64,000 nt of DNA from Pyronema omphalodes (Eukaryota > Ascomycota > Pezizomycetes > Pezizales > Pyronemataceae), in contig JAJJXM010000008.1 in NCBI GenBank assembly GCA_024516155.1, positions 124,001 through 188,000 on the forward strand, in the 5' to 3' direction. The first letter of the stretch is position 1, and every line of letters starts with the position of its first letter. The position numbers and the translations under genes were made by a program. Shown piece by piece: positions 22,770 through 33,057 of this stretch. The notes beneath the pieces were generated by a model, which was given only the letters and a program-made list of their open reading frames with translations, made no database searches and was not told the DNA's origin.

Positions 22770-24054
22770 TTACGCGACCTCCCTTCTCTCCGGGGGATCA
22801 ATCCAATTACAAACCGTCAACGAGTATTCCAGCGTCCACATAGTAACCGCCGACAGCGGAGCCGCCTTAATCAGACTCACAGCGAGACCCTTATAAAGGC
22901 CTCTAACACCCTCCATTTTGACAATATCTCTAATCGTACCAAAGATTCCGACATACAACGGGATATTCCGGTGTACATATTGCAGTCTAGTAGGACCTTG
23001 GACTTGGAGACGTTTTCGGACTAGATCGAAGGGGAAGACTACGGTTTTACTGAAGGTGCTGGCGAAACCGGCGGAGAGGAAGTTGGAGGTTTGTTCTGGG
23101 AGGTTGAGAGAGGATACGGATAGTGTTCGTAGGAATTCGTAGGTGCAGAAGAAGATACCACTGGGAAGGATGTTAGTATTGGTTGTTACACTACACTCTG
23201 TGCGCTGCGCTTTGCAGTCACCTGCTGTCACAAAGTATAAGGAAAGGGTAATCTAAAACTTACGTCAATGGCGTCACTTGTACTACGCCCGCGCCTACAC
23301 CCCGATAGAAACCCTTCACACCCTCATGTTTCCAAATATGCTTCAAGGAATACATAATACTTGGATAAACCTTTTCATTTCCCTGAGCCGCAAAGCGAGT
23401 GCGTAATAGATCCAGCGGGTATGTAACCATAGTAGCCGTAGCACCCGCAATACTTCCTGCAATAAGATTCCTCACATCTTCTTTTATCGATGGTGCACCA
23501 TGTTGCATCAATAGTGTGCATTCTTTTAATGCTATGAATTGAACTGGTCCGTAACCGATGTAAAGAAGCTCGGCGGGGATGTTGCCTTTCCAGAGACCGC
23601 GGATACCTTCTTGGACTACAATCTGCCGCGCGGTACCGAGGATACCCCGATATGTTGGACCACTGATTGGGACTGGTAGATGAGGACTGAGATTACCGTG
23701 GGCTTGGAGTTGGAGGCGGATTTTGATTACGTCGAGTGGGGAGATAACGAATCTATACAGGAGCGGGGATTAGCTTGACAAGGTCTGACAAAGTTTGACA
23801 AAGTCTGGTGGAATTTGGTAGAGTCTGGTGAAGTTTGGTGAACTCTGGTTACAGCGGGCAGAAACCCGTTTATCGGCATGTCATAATGGACGCAAAAGAA
23901 GTACGAACCTCGAGAATAAACCAGCGACAGCACCGGATACAAAGACGTGAGATTTTGGAGCCTATTCAGAAAGGCTTAGATGTGGGGAATCAATAGGACG
24001 TTCGTCGCGATAGGGGTGGGTTCGTACATCGATTTTTTCGTTGCTTTTCGTCAT
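22770..24054 (-). CDS. TPC1: Mitochondrial thiamine pyrophosphate carrier
   Basis: An inner-membrane carrier that brings thiamine pyrophosphate into mitochondria. Four exons on the minus strand join in frame: 24028-24054, 23909-23961, 23264-23752 and 22770-23160, for 319 residues, the usual size. The three mitochondrial-carrier repeats are visible through PLDVIKIR, PLDLLRTR and PFDLVRKR. TPC1-like blocks include GLWKGNIPAELLYIGYG, GIFFCTYEFLR and SLIKAAPLSAVTMWTLEYS. The first exon codes for only nine residues (MTKSNEKID), so the N terminus is the least certain part. The second intron (156 nt) carries a degenerate repeat like the one in the first ALG6 intron. Divergent from the dioxygenase gene. 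Other carriers are possible but these blocks fit TPC1 best. Confidence 0.9.
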
Positions 24055-24717
24055 GATTGTGGCATGTGCTGTAGGATCTTTTGCGATTGAATTTGACGGT
24101 GCTGGTGTTGAAGTAGTTGAGTGTAGGACTCTGAAGGGTCGTAGCGGCGGTTTGTGAAAGGGTCGTGATTGACTCGGAATCGGATTCTCTGTGTATCGGG
24201 TTCGAAGGACGGTTAAGAAGGACGGTGAGGACGGCGAAGCTCGCACTGCAAGAATGACGACGGAGTGCAGTGACGCGACAGGCTTGTCAGACGAGCAGAT
24301 CACGGCCTATCTGGCAGGGTTGGTTTACAGCGCGACAACGACAACCAATTGTAGTTTAGCTGTAGCTGCAAGAACCAGCAGAGCTGTAAGTAAACGACCG
24401 ACGACTGAGACTGGTAACATTTTTGTGTAAAAATCGTGTACTTTTTTATAATCTCTGCAAGACTCTGTATCACTGTAGGAATATCATCACCATGGAACAG
24501 TGCACCTCTCGAAAATTACAGGAAACCCGGCAGAACGCGGACCTCATCCGTGCCATGTCCCTCATGCGAAGCTGCGCACCAGTCCGTGCGCAGCTCTCGG
24601 TCCGAGCATCCGGCTAGAGACATAAGATGCTCTAGAGCTTATTCCCCGCCATCACCATTTGCCCCGCAATACGCTACTTTTCCAGGCCGGTCAGAAGGCA
24701 TCACCACATTCCTCAGC
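24055..24717. promoter_or_regulatory. Divergent promoter of TPC1 and the dioxygenase gene
   Basis: The 663 bp between two divergent start codons must hold both promoters. No thiamine riboswitch-like structure is obvious, and none would be expected for a carrier whose introns look ordinary. Confidence 0.6.
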
Positions 24718-26194
24718 ATGCGAACCTCCGCCCTGCGCTCTCTACGGCGCCCCGTTCTCTCCAATCTCAAGACCAGCTCCCCGGTTGCCCGACTTGCTCT
24801 TCTCCCCCGTATCAGTCTCAACAGTACCTCATTTTCCACTACCACCGCCATTCAGAATCCTACTAGCAGCTCTATCCCCTCTCAAATTAACCGCGGAAAC
24901 CGAAGCAAGCAGTTCACCACCGACGGCCTCCGTGTCACCTTAAGAACAGAGCCGGAATGGTTAACCTTCGACAACGTCTTCCTACGAGACTCTTGTACCT
25001 GTCCTAAATGTCTTCATCCCAGCACTCAACAGAAGCTATTCGCAACCACCGATATCCCCTACGATGTTGAACCCAAGGATGTAAAAATCCACGAAGACGG
25101 ATCTGTGGAAGTAGAATGGACCAAAGATATTGCATGCGAGCCTTGGAACACCGAACCTCACCGATCTGTTTATTCCCGGGAATGGCTAAACCGGTATTCC
25201 AACCCCAAAACCCGGAAAGCAGGCCACAACGATCCTGCCAGAAAGCTCTGGAACAGAAGCAAGATGGAGAAAAATGTAAAGTTTATCGATTATGAAGAAT
25301 ACATGAAAGACGAAGATGCACTTTGGGATGCAGTATTGGCATTGAGTCAATACGGATTAGTATTTCTCAAGAACTGTCCAAAAGATGAGAAAGCTATCGA
25401 GGGTATGGTAGGAAGAATCGGTGAGTTGAAGAATACATTTTACGGACATACCTGGAATGTCAAGAGTATCAAAAACAGTAAAAACATTGCGTAAGCCCTC
25501 TTATCCCCTCCATTATTCCCAACCAAAGCTCACAACCCCTCGCAGCTACACCTCCCTAAACCTCGGCCACCACATGGACCTCCTCTACTTCGAATCCCCA
25601 CCAGGACTCCAATTCCTGCACTCCCTCGAAAACAGCACCACCGGCGGCTCCTCAATCTTCGCCGACTCCTTCCTCGCCGCCGAAAAAGTCCGTATCGACA
25701 GTCCCTCCCTATTCCGATCTCTCTGTAAATTCCCCGTAACCTACCACTACCAAAACGACGGACACCACTACCACTACACCCGTCCCGTGGTAGTCGAGGA
25801 TGCTTATTCCACCAAGCAGCCTCCCAGTATCTCGCACATAAACTGGGCGCCTCCATTCCAGGCTAATTTCGAAGCTTCTGAGCTCGGTGAGGCAGGAGGA
25901 GAAGGAGCATGGCGACAGTGGATTACCGCAGCAAAGAAATTCGCTGGTTATATCGATGAGCCGGAATCGCAATATGAGTTAAGATTAGAAGAAGGACTTT
26001 GTGCTATCTTTTTTAATCGTAGGATCTTGCATAGTAGGAGACAGTTTGATCCTTCCAGTGGTGATAGATGGTTGAAGGGTGCTTATATTGATATTGATGC
26101 GTTTTATTCGAGGTTTAGAGTACTGGGAGAACGACAGAGGATCAAGAAGTTGGAGGAGGAGGAGAAGAATAAACCGGAGTATAATATCTATTAA
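24718..26194 (+). CDS. Gamma-butyrobetaine hydroxylase-like Fe(II)/2-oxoglutarate dioxygenase
   Basis: Two exons (24718-25490, 25546-26194) give 473 residues. An N-terminal GBBH-type domain carries the Cys-rich motif FLRDSCTCPKCLHPSTQQ (residues about 86-103), followed by a TauD/TfdA catalytic domain. The iron triad is visible: His267-x-Asp269 in LGHHMDLLYFESPPGLQFLH (first part) and distal His420 in RRILHSRRQFD. The family includes gamma-butyrobetaine and trimethyllysine dioxygenases of carnitine synthesis; the FESPPGLQFLH context favours the former. The first 45 residues are rich in Arg, Ser, Leu and Thr with no acids (MRTSALRSLRRPV..), a good mitochondrial presequence. The first ATG in the open frame is at 24718. 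Exact substrate is inferred, not shown. Confidence 0.88.
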
Positions 26195-26202
26195 ACGGGG
26201 GA

Positions 26203-26285
26203 TGTTGAGGATCTTGGGAATGTTAGGGATGTTGGGAATGTTGGGAATGCTAGGGATATTGGGGATATTAGGAATATGAGGAATG
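26203..26285 (+). repeat. GGGAATGTT nonamer repeat after the dioxygenase gene
   Basis: About eight imperfect copies of a 9-bp unit (GGGATGTTG/GGGAATGTT) start 8 bp after the stop codon and probably lie in the 3' UTR. Confidence 0.85.
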
Positions 26286-26406
26286 CTGGGGATGTGATGC
26301 TTTTTTGGATGTCATGGGATGTTTTTGTATTATATGTACATATGTAGAGATCAAGAGATGAGGATATTCGGGAGGGTGTTGTCGTTGTCGTTGTTGTATA
26401 CCAAAT

Positions 26407-26422
26407 TACACATTCCCGCGTT
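26407..26422. repeat. Left target-site duplication of the short retroposon
   Basis: TACACATTCCCGCGTT here is repeated perfectly at 26667-26682, flanking a 244-bp insertion. Confidence 0.9.
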
Positions 26423-26666
26423 TCGAGTTGAGAGTGCCGCGGGAGGGAAAAGAGCAAACAGGGCTTCAAAATGTAACGACGAGAATGAAAACCAAGCAGC
26501 AGGAAGAGAGGTGGTAACAGGCCCAAGAAATGAAGTACGCTCTGGGGCGGATCCCAGCGAGACTCTAAGGTAACACCTGGAGCCTCGAAATGTAATTAGA
26601 CTGTGGCATACGTCATAACCTTGAGGTTGGGAACGTTCAAGAAAATCAAATCAAATCAAATCAAAA
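26423..26666 (+). mobile_element. Short retroposon with AAATC-type tail (SINE or 5'-truncated LINE)
   Basis: A 244-bp insertion bounded by perfect 16-bp target-site duplications and ending in tandem AAATC units (about 26641-26666), the same tail type as the full-length LINE. The rest of its sequence shows no clear similarity to the LINE 3' UTR and no open frame of note. I see no convincing RNA polymerase III B box. It could be a SINE moved in trans by the LINE machinery, or the 3' end of a different LINE family with the same kind of tail. It lies 228 bp downstream of the dioxygenase stop. Confidence 0.85.
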
Positions 26667-26682
26667 TACACATTCCCGCGTT
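26667..26682. repeat. Right target-site duplication of the short retroposon
   Basis: Second identical copy of TACACATTCCCGCGTT, directly after the AAATC tail. Confidence 0.9.
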
Positions 26683-27119
26683 CAAACACTAATCAATGAA
26701 ACTTCAAGCAACATCACCCAGAACATAGACATACACAAACCCACACAAACCCAGACCAGACAAAACAAAACAAAACAAAACAACCCCACCATTAACCTCC
26801 ATCCATCTCCTCATGATATTTCAATATTATAAGTCTCAGTCATCTCAATCGTCTCAATTGTCTCAATTGTCCCGACAAGACGCTTAAGGCTTTAATCCAA
26901 AAGAGGAAAAAAAGAAAAAACAATCCTCACTCCCATCAAAACTCCGGAAACCCCCCCTCCCCCCCCACAGATAATCTTCAACCTGCGGTATTCCATCAAA
27001 AAAAAAATAAGATAAATAAGATACGTCAACCATTGAGTCGAGTGTAGTGGTGGTGGTGGTGGTGATGGTGGTGCATCCCCTGTGGTACAAAAAAAAGGTG
27101 TTTAATCAAACCACACTTT
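26683..27119. other. Low-complexity intergenic DNA
   Basis: Contains ACAAAACAAAA repeats (26755-26782), CTCAATTGT repeats (about 26840-26870), a C run and GGT triplets (about 27045-27074). No gene is recognised. Confidence 0.7.
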
Positions 27120-27405
27120 AAACCACAAAAGGTGTTTAATTCAAACACCCACAAAATTCATTTACTAAACACCTCTTTAAACACCTACTAAACACCTTTA
27201 AACACCTCTTTAAACACCTACTAAACACCTTTAAACACCGATTTAAACACCTACTAAACACCTTTAAACACGATTTAAACACCTACTAAACACCTTTAAA
27301 CACCGATTTAAACACCGATTTAAATACCTACTAAACACCTTTAAACACCGATTTAAACACCTACTAAACACCTTTAAACACCGATTTAAACACCTTGCAC
27401 AATAG
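27120..27405 (+). repeat. TTTAAACACC tandem repeat field
   Basis: Dense imperfect tandem repeats built from CTTTAAACACC, CGATTTAAACACC and TACTAAACACC modules; a compound unit of about 32-35 bp recurs. The reverse-complement modules GGTGTTTA occur at both its left edge (27085-27135) and again at 28150-28470. Confidence 0.9.
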
Positions 27406-28130
27406 TGGTTTGATCAAGCACCTCAGATATTTTTTAAATGTTTTAAATTAATTACTAAACCACTCGCTCATTATATAACATGTCTCTAGCTATTGCCAGG
27501 TCCTCTATCTATACATACAGGAACCTCCCACCTCCCTCCTCACCCCTCCTACTCCTGCTCCTGCTCTCTGTATAATACCATTCGCTTTGTGCCTTTTTTA
27601 ATTGACCCTTACATATGCTGGAATCATGGATCGCTTCAATAAATAGACTTAGGTTTTCTGAGCATCCTGTTTGTCTGGTTAGCATTGTAGATATTTGTGG
27701 GGTTGGTTTGCAGTACTTGAGTCAGCGAGTATCTAGAAGTTCATATCCCCCCCCCCCCCCACCCCTCTCTCCCTTTTGTCCCTCCGGTGGCGTATGGTGT
27801 ATGAACTAGCAAATTCTGTAGAGGGACAAACATTTGACATGAGGAAAAACTTACAGTCAAACAAGACGGAAAGATGGAGGTGGAGAAACAAGTGAATGAA
27901 ATGGATGAAGAACGAGGAACAACAACGGCAGAACGAACAGAACATAAGGAAGGGATGCGCACTAAGGCAATATCCACTTCCATCAACAAACATAAGCAGA
28001 ACACAGCTCTACAGTTTAAAACTGAATGTTCAGTAGAACACTGCAGGGTGATTTATATGAACCATGGAAAAGCTATCCCTAGGAAGTGGACTGTAGATGT
28101 TTATTTAAACATCAGAGGATGATTCAAATA
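27406..28130. other. Intergenic DNA between two repeat fields
   Basis: No gene recognised. Holds a C run (27747-27760). An open frame at 27874-28122 (+) is low in complexity and resembles no family I know. Confidence 0.5.
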
Positions 28131-28480
28131 AACCCCGAAGAATAAGCGAAGAAGAAGGTGTTCAAATAAACCCCCAAAGAATATGTAAAAAAGAAGGTGT
28201 TTATTGAAACATCCTTAAACACCCCTAGGGTGTTTATTTAAACCACTTTGGATGGTTTAAATAGACCCCAAAGAATAAGCGAAAAAGAAGATGTTTATTT
28301 AAACACCCCTAGGGTGTTTAAATAAACCCCACAAAAAAAAAATCAAGGTAGTTGTTTAACTAAACAACGCTAGGTGGTTTAGCTAAACACCGTAAATCAC
28401 ACTAAACAACTTTGGTGTTTAGGGTGTTTAACTAAACACTTTCGGTGTTTAGCTAAACCACGAATGTGTTTGAACTAAAC
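28131..28480. repeat. GTGTTTA/TAAACAC palindromic repeat field
   Basis: Many copies of GGTGTTTA, its complement TAAACACC and hybrids such as TTTAAATAAACCCC. A perfect 16-bp inverted repeat (28293-28308 with 28312-28327, loop CTA) is built from the same module. Two copies of a spacer AAAGAATA(a/t)GC/TGAAAAAGAAG separate the modules. Confidence 0.88.
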
Positions 28481-29490
28481 CACTCTCACTCGTTTTCTTG
28501 TACCATAGGGCATCCTTAGTTATTTATACCCAAGTTCAGGGTTATTATGTATATATTCTTGAGCTTGAACTTTATAAAGATTAGGGAAGAATTTTTATAG
28601 TGATTAATGATAGAAATGATATCAATTATATCACCGGTACCCCCCCCCCCCCCAGACTTCTTCTTTTTCAAATACATATGTATGTACAAGAAAAAAGGTA
28701 ATTGGTTAATTGGATAATTGGATAATTGGATAATTGGATATATAAGCATAAGAAATATAATATTTCATTCAAACTTCAAGTTACCGAAAAACAAAAACAA
28801 AAAAATAAAAAAAATCAACAATTTTTTCACCACCTCCCCTCTTCTCTCTTCCATCTTATTCCTCCCATCAAACCCTATCTCTCTTTCCCTCCATCCCTTT
28901 CTCCCATCTTCCTACCCTATCACATTGTCCATCATCTTCCCACAATCTCTTCACCAAACATCCTCAACATATCGACTTTCAGAAATTGATATTCTTTTTT
29001 GTTTTCTTTTCTTTTCTTTTCTTTCCTTTTCTTTTCTTTTCATAACCATCATCATCATCATCGTCATCATCAGACATATAAAAATAACCGAGAAAAAAAA
29101 ATTCTATGCAACGCACCTTGATACTACTTATCCTAACCCCTACTCCGTCCCGCCTACGCCCTACCCTCTGCGCAACAAAAACACATGAAAAACACAAGTG
29201 TAAAAGAAAAAAAAAGTATGAAAGGGAGATAGATGATTGTGATGATGATTCCTCAAAAAAAAAAAAGAAGAAGAAAGAAAGAAAGTGTATATCAAAAAGC
29301 CAACCAACCAACCAACCAACCAACCAACCCATTTGGAAAAACCTGCACCTGTTTTAAAAGTACAAAAAAAAACTTCGCAACGAATCATCCAACATGAATC
29401 GCTAACTCTCAAAAAAAAGGAAACGAAAAAAGAAAACATCAACGCAACACGACAAGATACAAAGAAAAAAGAAACAGAAAACAAGACCAT
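28481..29490. other. Low-complexity intergenic DNA downstream of DNM1
   Basis: Contains a C run (28640-28653), ATTGGATAA nonamers (28700-28740), TTTTC pyrimidine repeats (29008-29040), CAT triplets (29045-29070), an A/G run (29255-29285) and CCAA tetramers (29300-29329). No gene recognised; the right end should include the DNM1 3' UTR. Confidence 0.65.
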
Positions 29491-32229
29491 TTAAACAACA
29501 TCATTAACAATCCTGGATGCCTGTCTATAAGTTTCCAATAGACGTTCACACTTTTCTCGTTCCGCCTTGATGTTGTCATCCTCGTACAACAAATCATTGA
29601 AGATTTCTTCCCGGTACAACTCGGTAACTAACCGGTTCTGTACTGCATCCTTACTGTGGTTTACCAAGAGATGCATGATAGCTTTGGGAACTTGGTCTTG
29701 GATAGTCTCACGGACAATGTTGAAGTAGCTGCTGATGAGACGACGAATCAACTCAGTCTCGAGCTGTTCCCGGTCTGTCAAGGCGGCCTCTTCGGGGTTG
29801 GTCGGAGGCTGCTGGGGATCCTGTATTCCAATTAGCATCAAATCAAGTTCAGAAGGTGATAAGACATACCAGTGATGCGTCTTCAAAGTCTTGTGTCATC
29901 TGATCAACCTGGAAAGCATTCTGCTCACGCTCCATTCGGTCGAAACGCTTAGCTGCCTCACCAAAGGGCGAGGGCTGCATGGATCCAGCAGACCTAGGGA
30001 GACCACTAGGACCACCCATGCCGCCCATACTACCTGGCTTGTCCTGACCAAAGAAATAGTTGAGGAAGGAGTCGGTAGCCTTGTTTCCCTGGGCACCTGC
30101 AGCGGGACCAAAGACACGAGGGCTGTTAGGACGTCCGTTGATGGCACCGGAGATGGCAGAGGATTCGATCTGGTGGCCGGGGGCAGGGGACATTGAGCGG
30201 GAGTGAACACGCTTGTGGGCGTTGGCTATGCTAGGAGAAGCAGCCTCGTCGTACTCGGCGGCCTCGGTACCGTTAAGAGCGGCATTGGTTGTTGCCTGGT
30301 GCAAAGCTGTGGGTTTCCTCCTGTCGCCTCTTTCCTTCCGCCTCTCGTAAGCCTGTGCTTTCCTCTCCTTCTCCTGCTTGCTCTGGATGACTGACGACAT
30401 TGCTGCAGCGGCGCCCAAGAAGTTGGGGTGGTTGGTGTTGACGTATGCACGCTGGATGGCGATGAGACTCTCAACATACTGAGATGCAGGTCCCAATCGC
30501 TCACGGAGGAGGTCGCTGACAACCTCAATCAACTTTGCCTGCAACCGAGGGAATCGTGATAGCTCGGTGCTTCCACAAGTGTGACAAATCTTAATCAACT
30601 CCTCGTAAACAAGCTCAACACATCTGTGAGCTGGGCTCTCCAATAACCGGATCTGAGGCTTGACGAGCAAGTCAAACGCCAACTCGGGGACAAACAAGGA
30701 AGGTCGGGGTCCGGTGGAGTTTCTGATCGCGGTTCGGATATCAAGAACAGAAAGGTTCTGTGTAGGGTCGATAGTCTCGAGGGAGCTTCCGAAGACGCTG
30801 TTGAAAATGTAGTAAATTCTTGCTCCACCACAGAGCTCCTTGGTAGAGATGTCGGAGGAGGTACCGTCGATGGACGCAATGAAGGAGCTGGCGAAGCGGG
30901 TCATCAATTGAAGGATCAAGGAACCCTAGAGAAATTGTCAGAACCTATTTTATGCGCATACCAAGGAACATACTCTGTGCTCCTTGCCACTGAAATGCAT
31001 GTCACCGTATGATGCAAGCTCCTGCTGGGTCTGTCCCATCAATGTGTTCAAGCGGGCCTTGATGTCGGGCAACCGCTCACGAATGTGCGCCAATAAAACC
31101 TATCCACATTAGCCATGGCTCCGGACAACAAAACATCAAAAATTCATACAGTGTTCAAGCTCTTGGCCAAAAACTGGGTTCCACAGCGGTGGGCCATGTT
31201 GCGGTAGGCAGGGTGGTACTTGAAGAACTCCGCCTCTGCCTTCAAGGCCTCCGTGAGGGACTTGTCACCCTGGATATCCTGCTGTGATCTGTTTACAACA
31301 CCGATGAAACCGAGTTTCAACGGGTACACTCTTCCAGACAAGATCTCCAAAGCATTGGTACCGTGGTCCATCAAGTCAAGCTTAGTGAGCACACCAATGG
31401 TTCGCTTGCCCTGCGGATCAACTTGGCGAGCTATTTTAAGAGCTTCCGAGTTGACAAGATCGACATTAGCCGGAGAGACGGCAAGTACGATAGAGTTCGG
31501 CTTTGCGATGTACTCCATGATAAGGTTCCGGGTCTGCTTCTCGATATCTGCCGGCTGGTCTCCAATAGCAATCTATGAAACATCAGATACCGCACAAGCT
31601 TATCGGACCGGGCTCCGCACCTTGGTAAGACCAGGCAAATCAACCAAAGTCAAGCTCAAAACATGAGGAGAGTAAATCTTCAAGTTGATCGGACTCCGGT
31701 TGATTCCCTTGTTGCTTCCAGCAATTCTGGCAGTCTCCGCCTCAATCTCACGACGAATCTCGGCAAAGTCGTAGAACCGCCTGTTGGGCTGGTGAAGGAA
31801 CTCTCCGAATTCTACCGGCTGCGGCAGAGAAGAACCGCCGTTCGACTGGGTGGAAGGTTCGGCTTCGTTTTCATTGCCGGGAATGTTGATCAACTGAAGA
31901 ACGAGAGGACGACGAGTGACAATTCCGGTACCGCGAGGAAGAAAATCCCGTCCAACGATGTTCTCGAGTACGGAGGACTTTCCGCTACTTTGCGATCCGA
32001 CAACGACCTGAGGTGATAGCAACGGTTAGTCCTCTTGTCCTGAGGCGGGTATTTCCGGTAAGGTACAATTTGAGGTAGATCAAGACCGGAGTCAGTTCCG
32101 ATGGTGTTAAACACCTGTTCGTGTCAGCGGCGGGCATGAGCGGGGTAGTTTTATGGTAATAGCTACCAGGTCCTGTAGTTTATTAACTACGCCGAGCAGG
32201 TCCTCCCTATCAACGGTGAGCGAGAACAT
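29491..32229 (-). CDS. DNM1: Dynamin-related GTPase, mitochondrial/peroxisomal fission (Dnm1 type)
   Basis: Assembles on mitochondria and peroxisomes and drives membrane scission. Seven minus-strand exons join in frame: 32167-32229, 32067-32114, 31621-32007, 31150-31572, 30974-31099, 29870-30925 and 29491-29820, giving 810 residues. GTPase motifs: P-loop GSQSSGKS (41-48), [10 protein letters not shown] switch I, DLPG (160-163), TKLD (229-232). The middle domain contains [10 protein letters not shown], followed by a Ser/Pro/Gly-rich insert and FLNYFFG, then the GTPase effector domain with the [16 protein letters not shown] ending (written here [12 protein letters not shown]). The long insert, the FLNYFFG motif and length favour Dnm1 over the closely related Vps1 (about 700 residues). 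The start ATG opens [12 protein letters not shown] just before the conserved NKLQD and is the best choice I see. A CCAAT minisatellite lies about 670-820 bp upstream. Confidence 0.93.
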
Positions 32230-32892
32230 TCCGAAAGTTGAGCGGTGGGCCTACCCAAGAGATGCCATCCTGAGGCTGCTTTAACAAAGATCCAGGTAAA
32301 GAATTCGGAGTGCGGGGAGTGAGAGTGGAGCACGTCGATCGATATGGTGGCGGGCGAAGAATATTTGGCTGACCCCAAAGACAACGGACACCGCACATGC
32401 AGGATTGAGATAACAGCGGTGCTGTGCAATTTTCAGAACAACGAGGTTCAAATAAGGTGTGGCTTGGCTGTCTCAGAGCCCCACCACCCCGCCGAAGTGC
32501 TCTTTTCCTCTAAGAGTGCCCCGCCACAGCGACCGAGGGAACTACGAATCATGAAGAGATTGATCAGCGTAGAACTGCTACGTATGGCATCTCGACGCTG
32601 CTGTGTTCGCACCAGCGGGACTGTTAGCGCTTCAATGGAGCGAATACCGCTTGCAGCCTTATGCCAGCGAGTTGGGCCCAACGATGTAAGTTCGATCGTC
32701 GGCCCGGGAAGATTGGGAACTTGGGACGGAATATTTGATGTATCGCATTTAATCGGCCACATCACAAACGTGTTGGCAGAAACATCACGCGGGGTGGTAG
32801 TTTTTAATGAGAGAGGGGGGTGAGTTTGATGAACTGGGGTAGTGGGGGGACGTGTAGTGATGGGCGGTGTCTGGGGTGTTGTGGCCGGTGCA
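32230..32892. promoter_or_regulatory. Upstream region of DNM1
   Basis: Proximal upstream DNA of the minus-strand DNM1 gene. A 159-codon plus-strand frame at 32344-32823 has no recognisable family and is probably incidental. No specific element is assigned here. Confidence 0.5.
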
Positions 32893-32893
32893 G

Positions 32894-33057
32894 GTGAGAG
32901 CGAGGCGAAGTTTGCTGGTGATAGCCAATGAATACGGTGAGAACGAGGCGAAATTTACCAGTGATGGCCAATGAATACGGTGAGTACAGTTAATTGTGCT
33001 GGTGATGGCCAATGAATGTGGTGATTATGATCAAATGTGCTGATGAACCAATAATTG
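32894..33057. repeat. CCAAT-bearing minisatellite upstream of DNM1
   Basis: Four tandem units of 43, 43, 41 and about 37 bp start at 32894, 32937, 32980 and 33021. The first two differ at few positions; the last is degenerate. A CCAAT pentamer is kept in every unit (32925, 32968, 33009 and 33048), the first three within GCCAATGAAT. The units sit 0.67-0.83 kb upstream of the DNM1 start codon. CCAAT is the core bound by the HAP2/3/5 complex. Whether the repeat is functional is inference. Confidence 0.85.

Noticed and set aside
22504..23024. Frames over the 22.5-22.8 kb repeats
   Set aside because: They are translations of hexamer and 18-bp repeats or the antisense of TPC1 exon 4.
27120..27405. 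CRISPR-like array or telomeric repeat
   Set aside because: Units are contiguous, without unique spacers of constant length, the sequence is not a telomere motif and the host is a eukaryote.
29491..32229. Calling the dynamin Vps1
   Set aside because: The FLNYFFG motif, long middle insert and 810-residue length fit Dnm1 better than Vps1 of about 700 residues.
32344..32823. 159-codon plus-strand frame upstream of DNM1
   Set aside because: It lies in the DNM1 promoter, has no recognisable domain and a non-typical composition.
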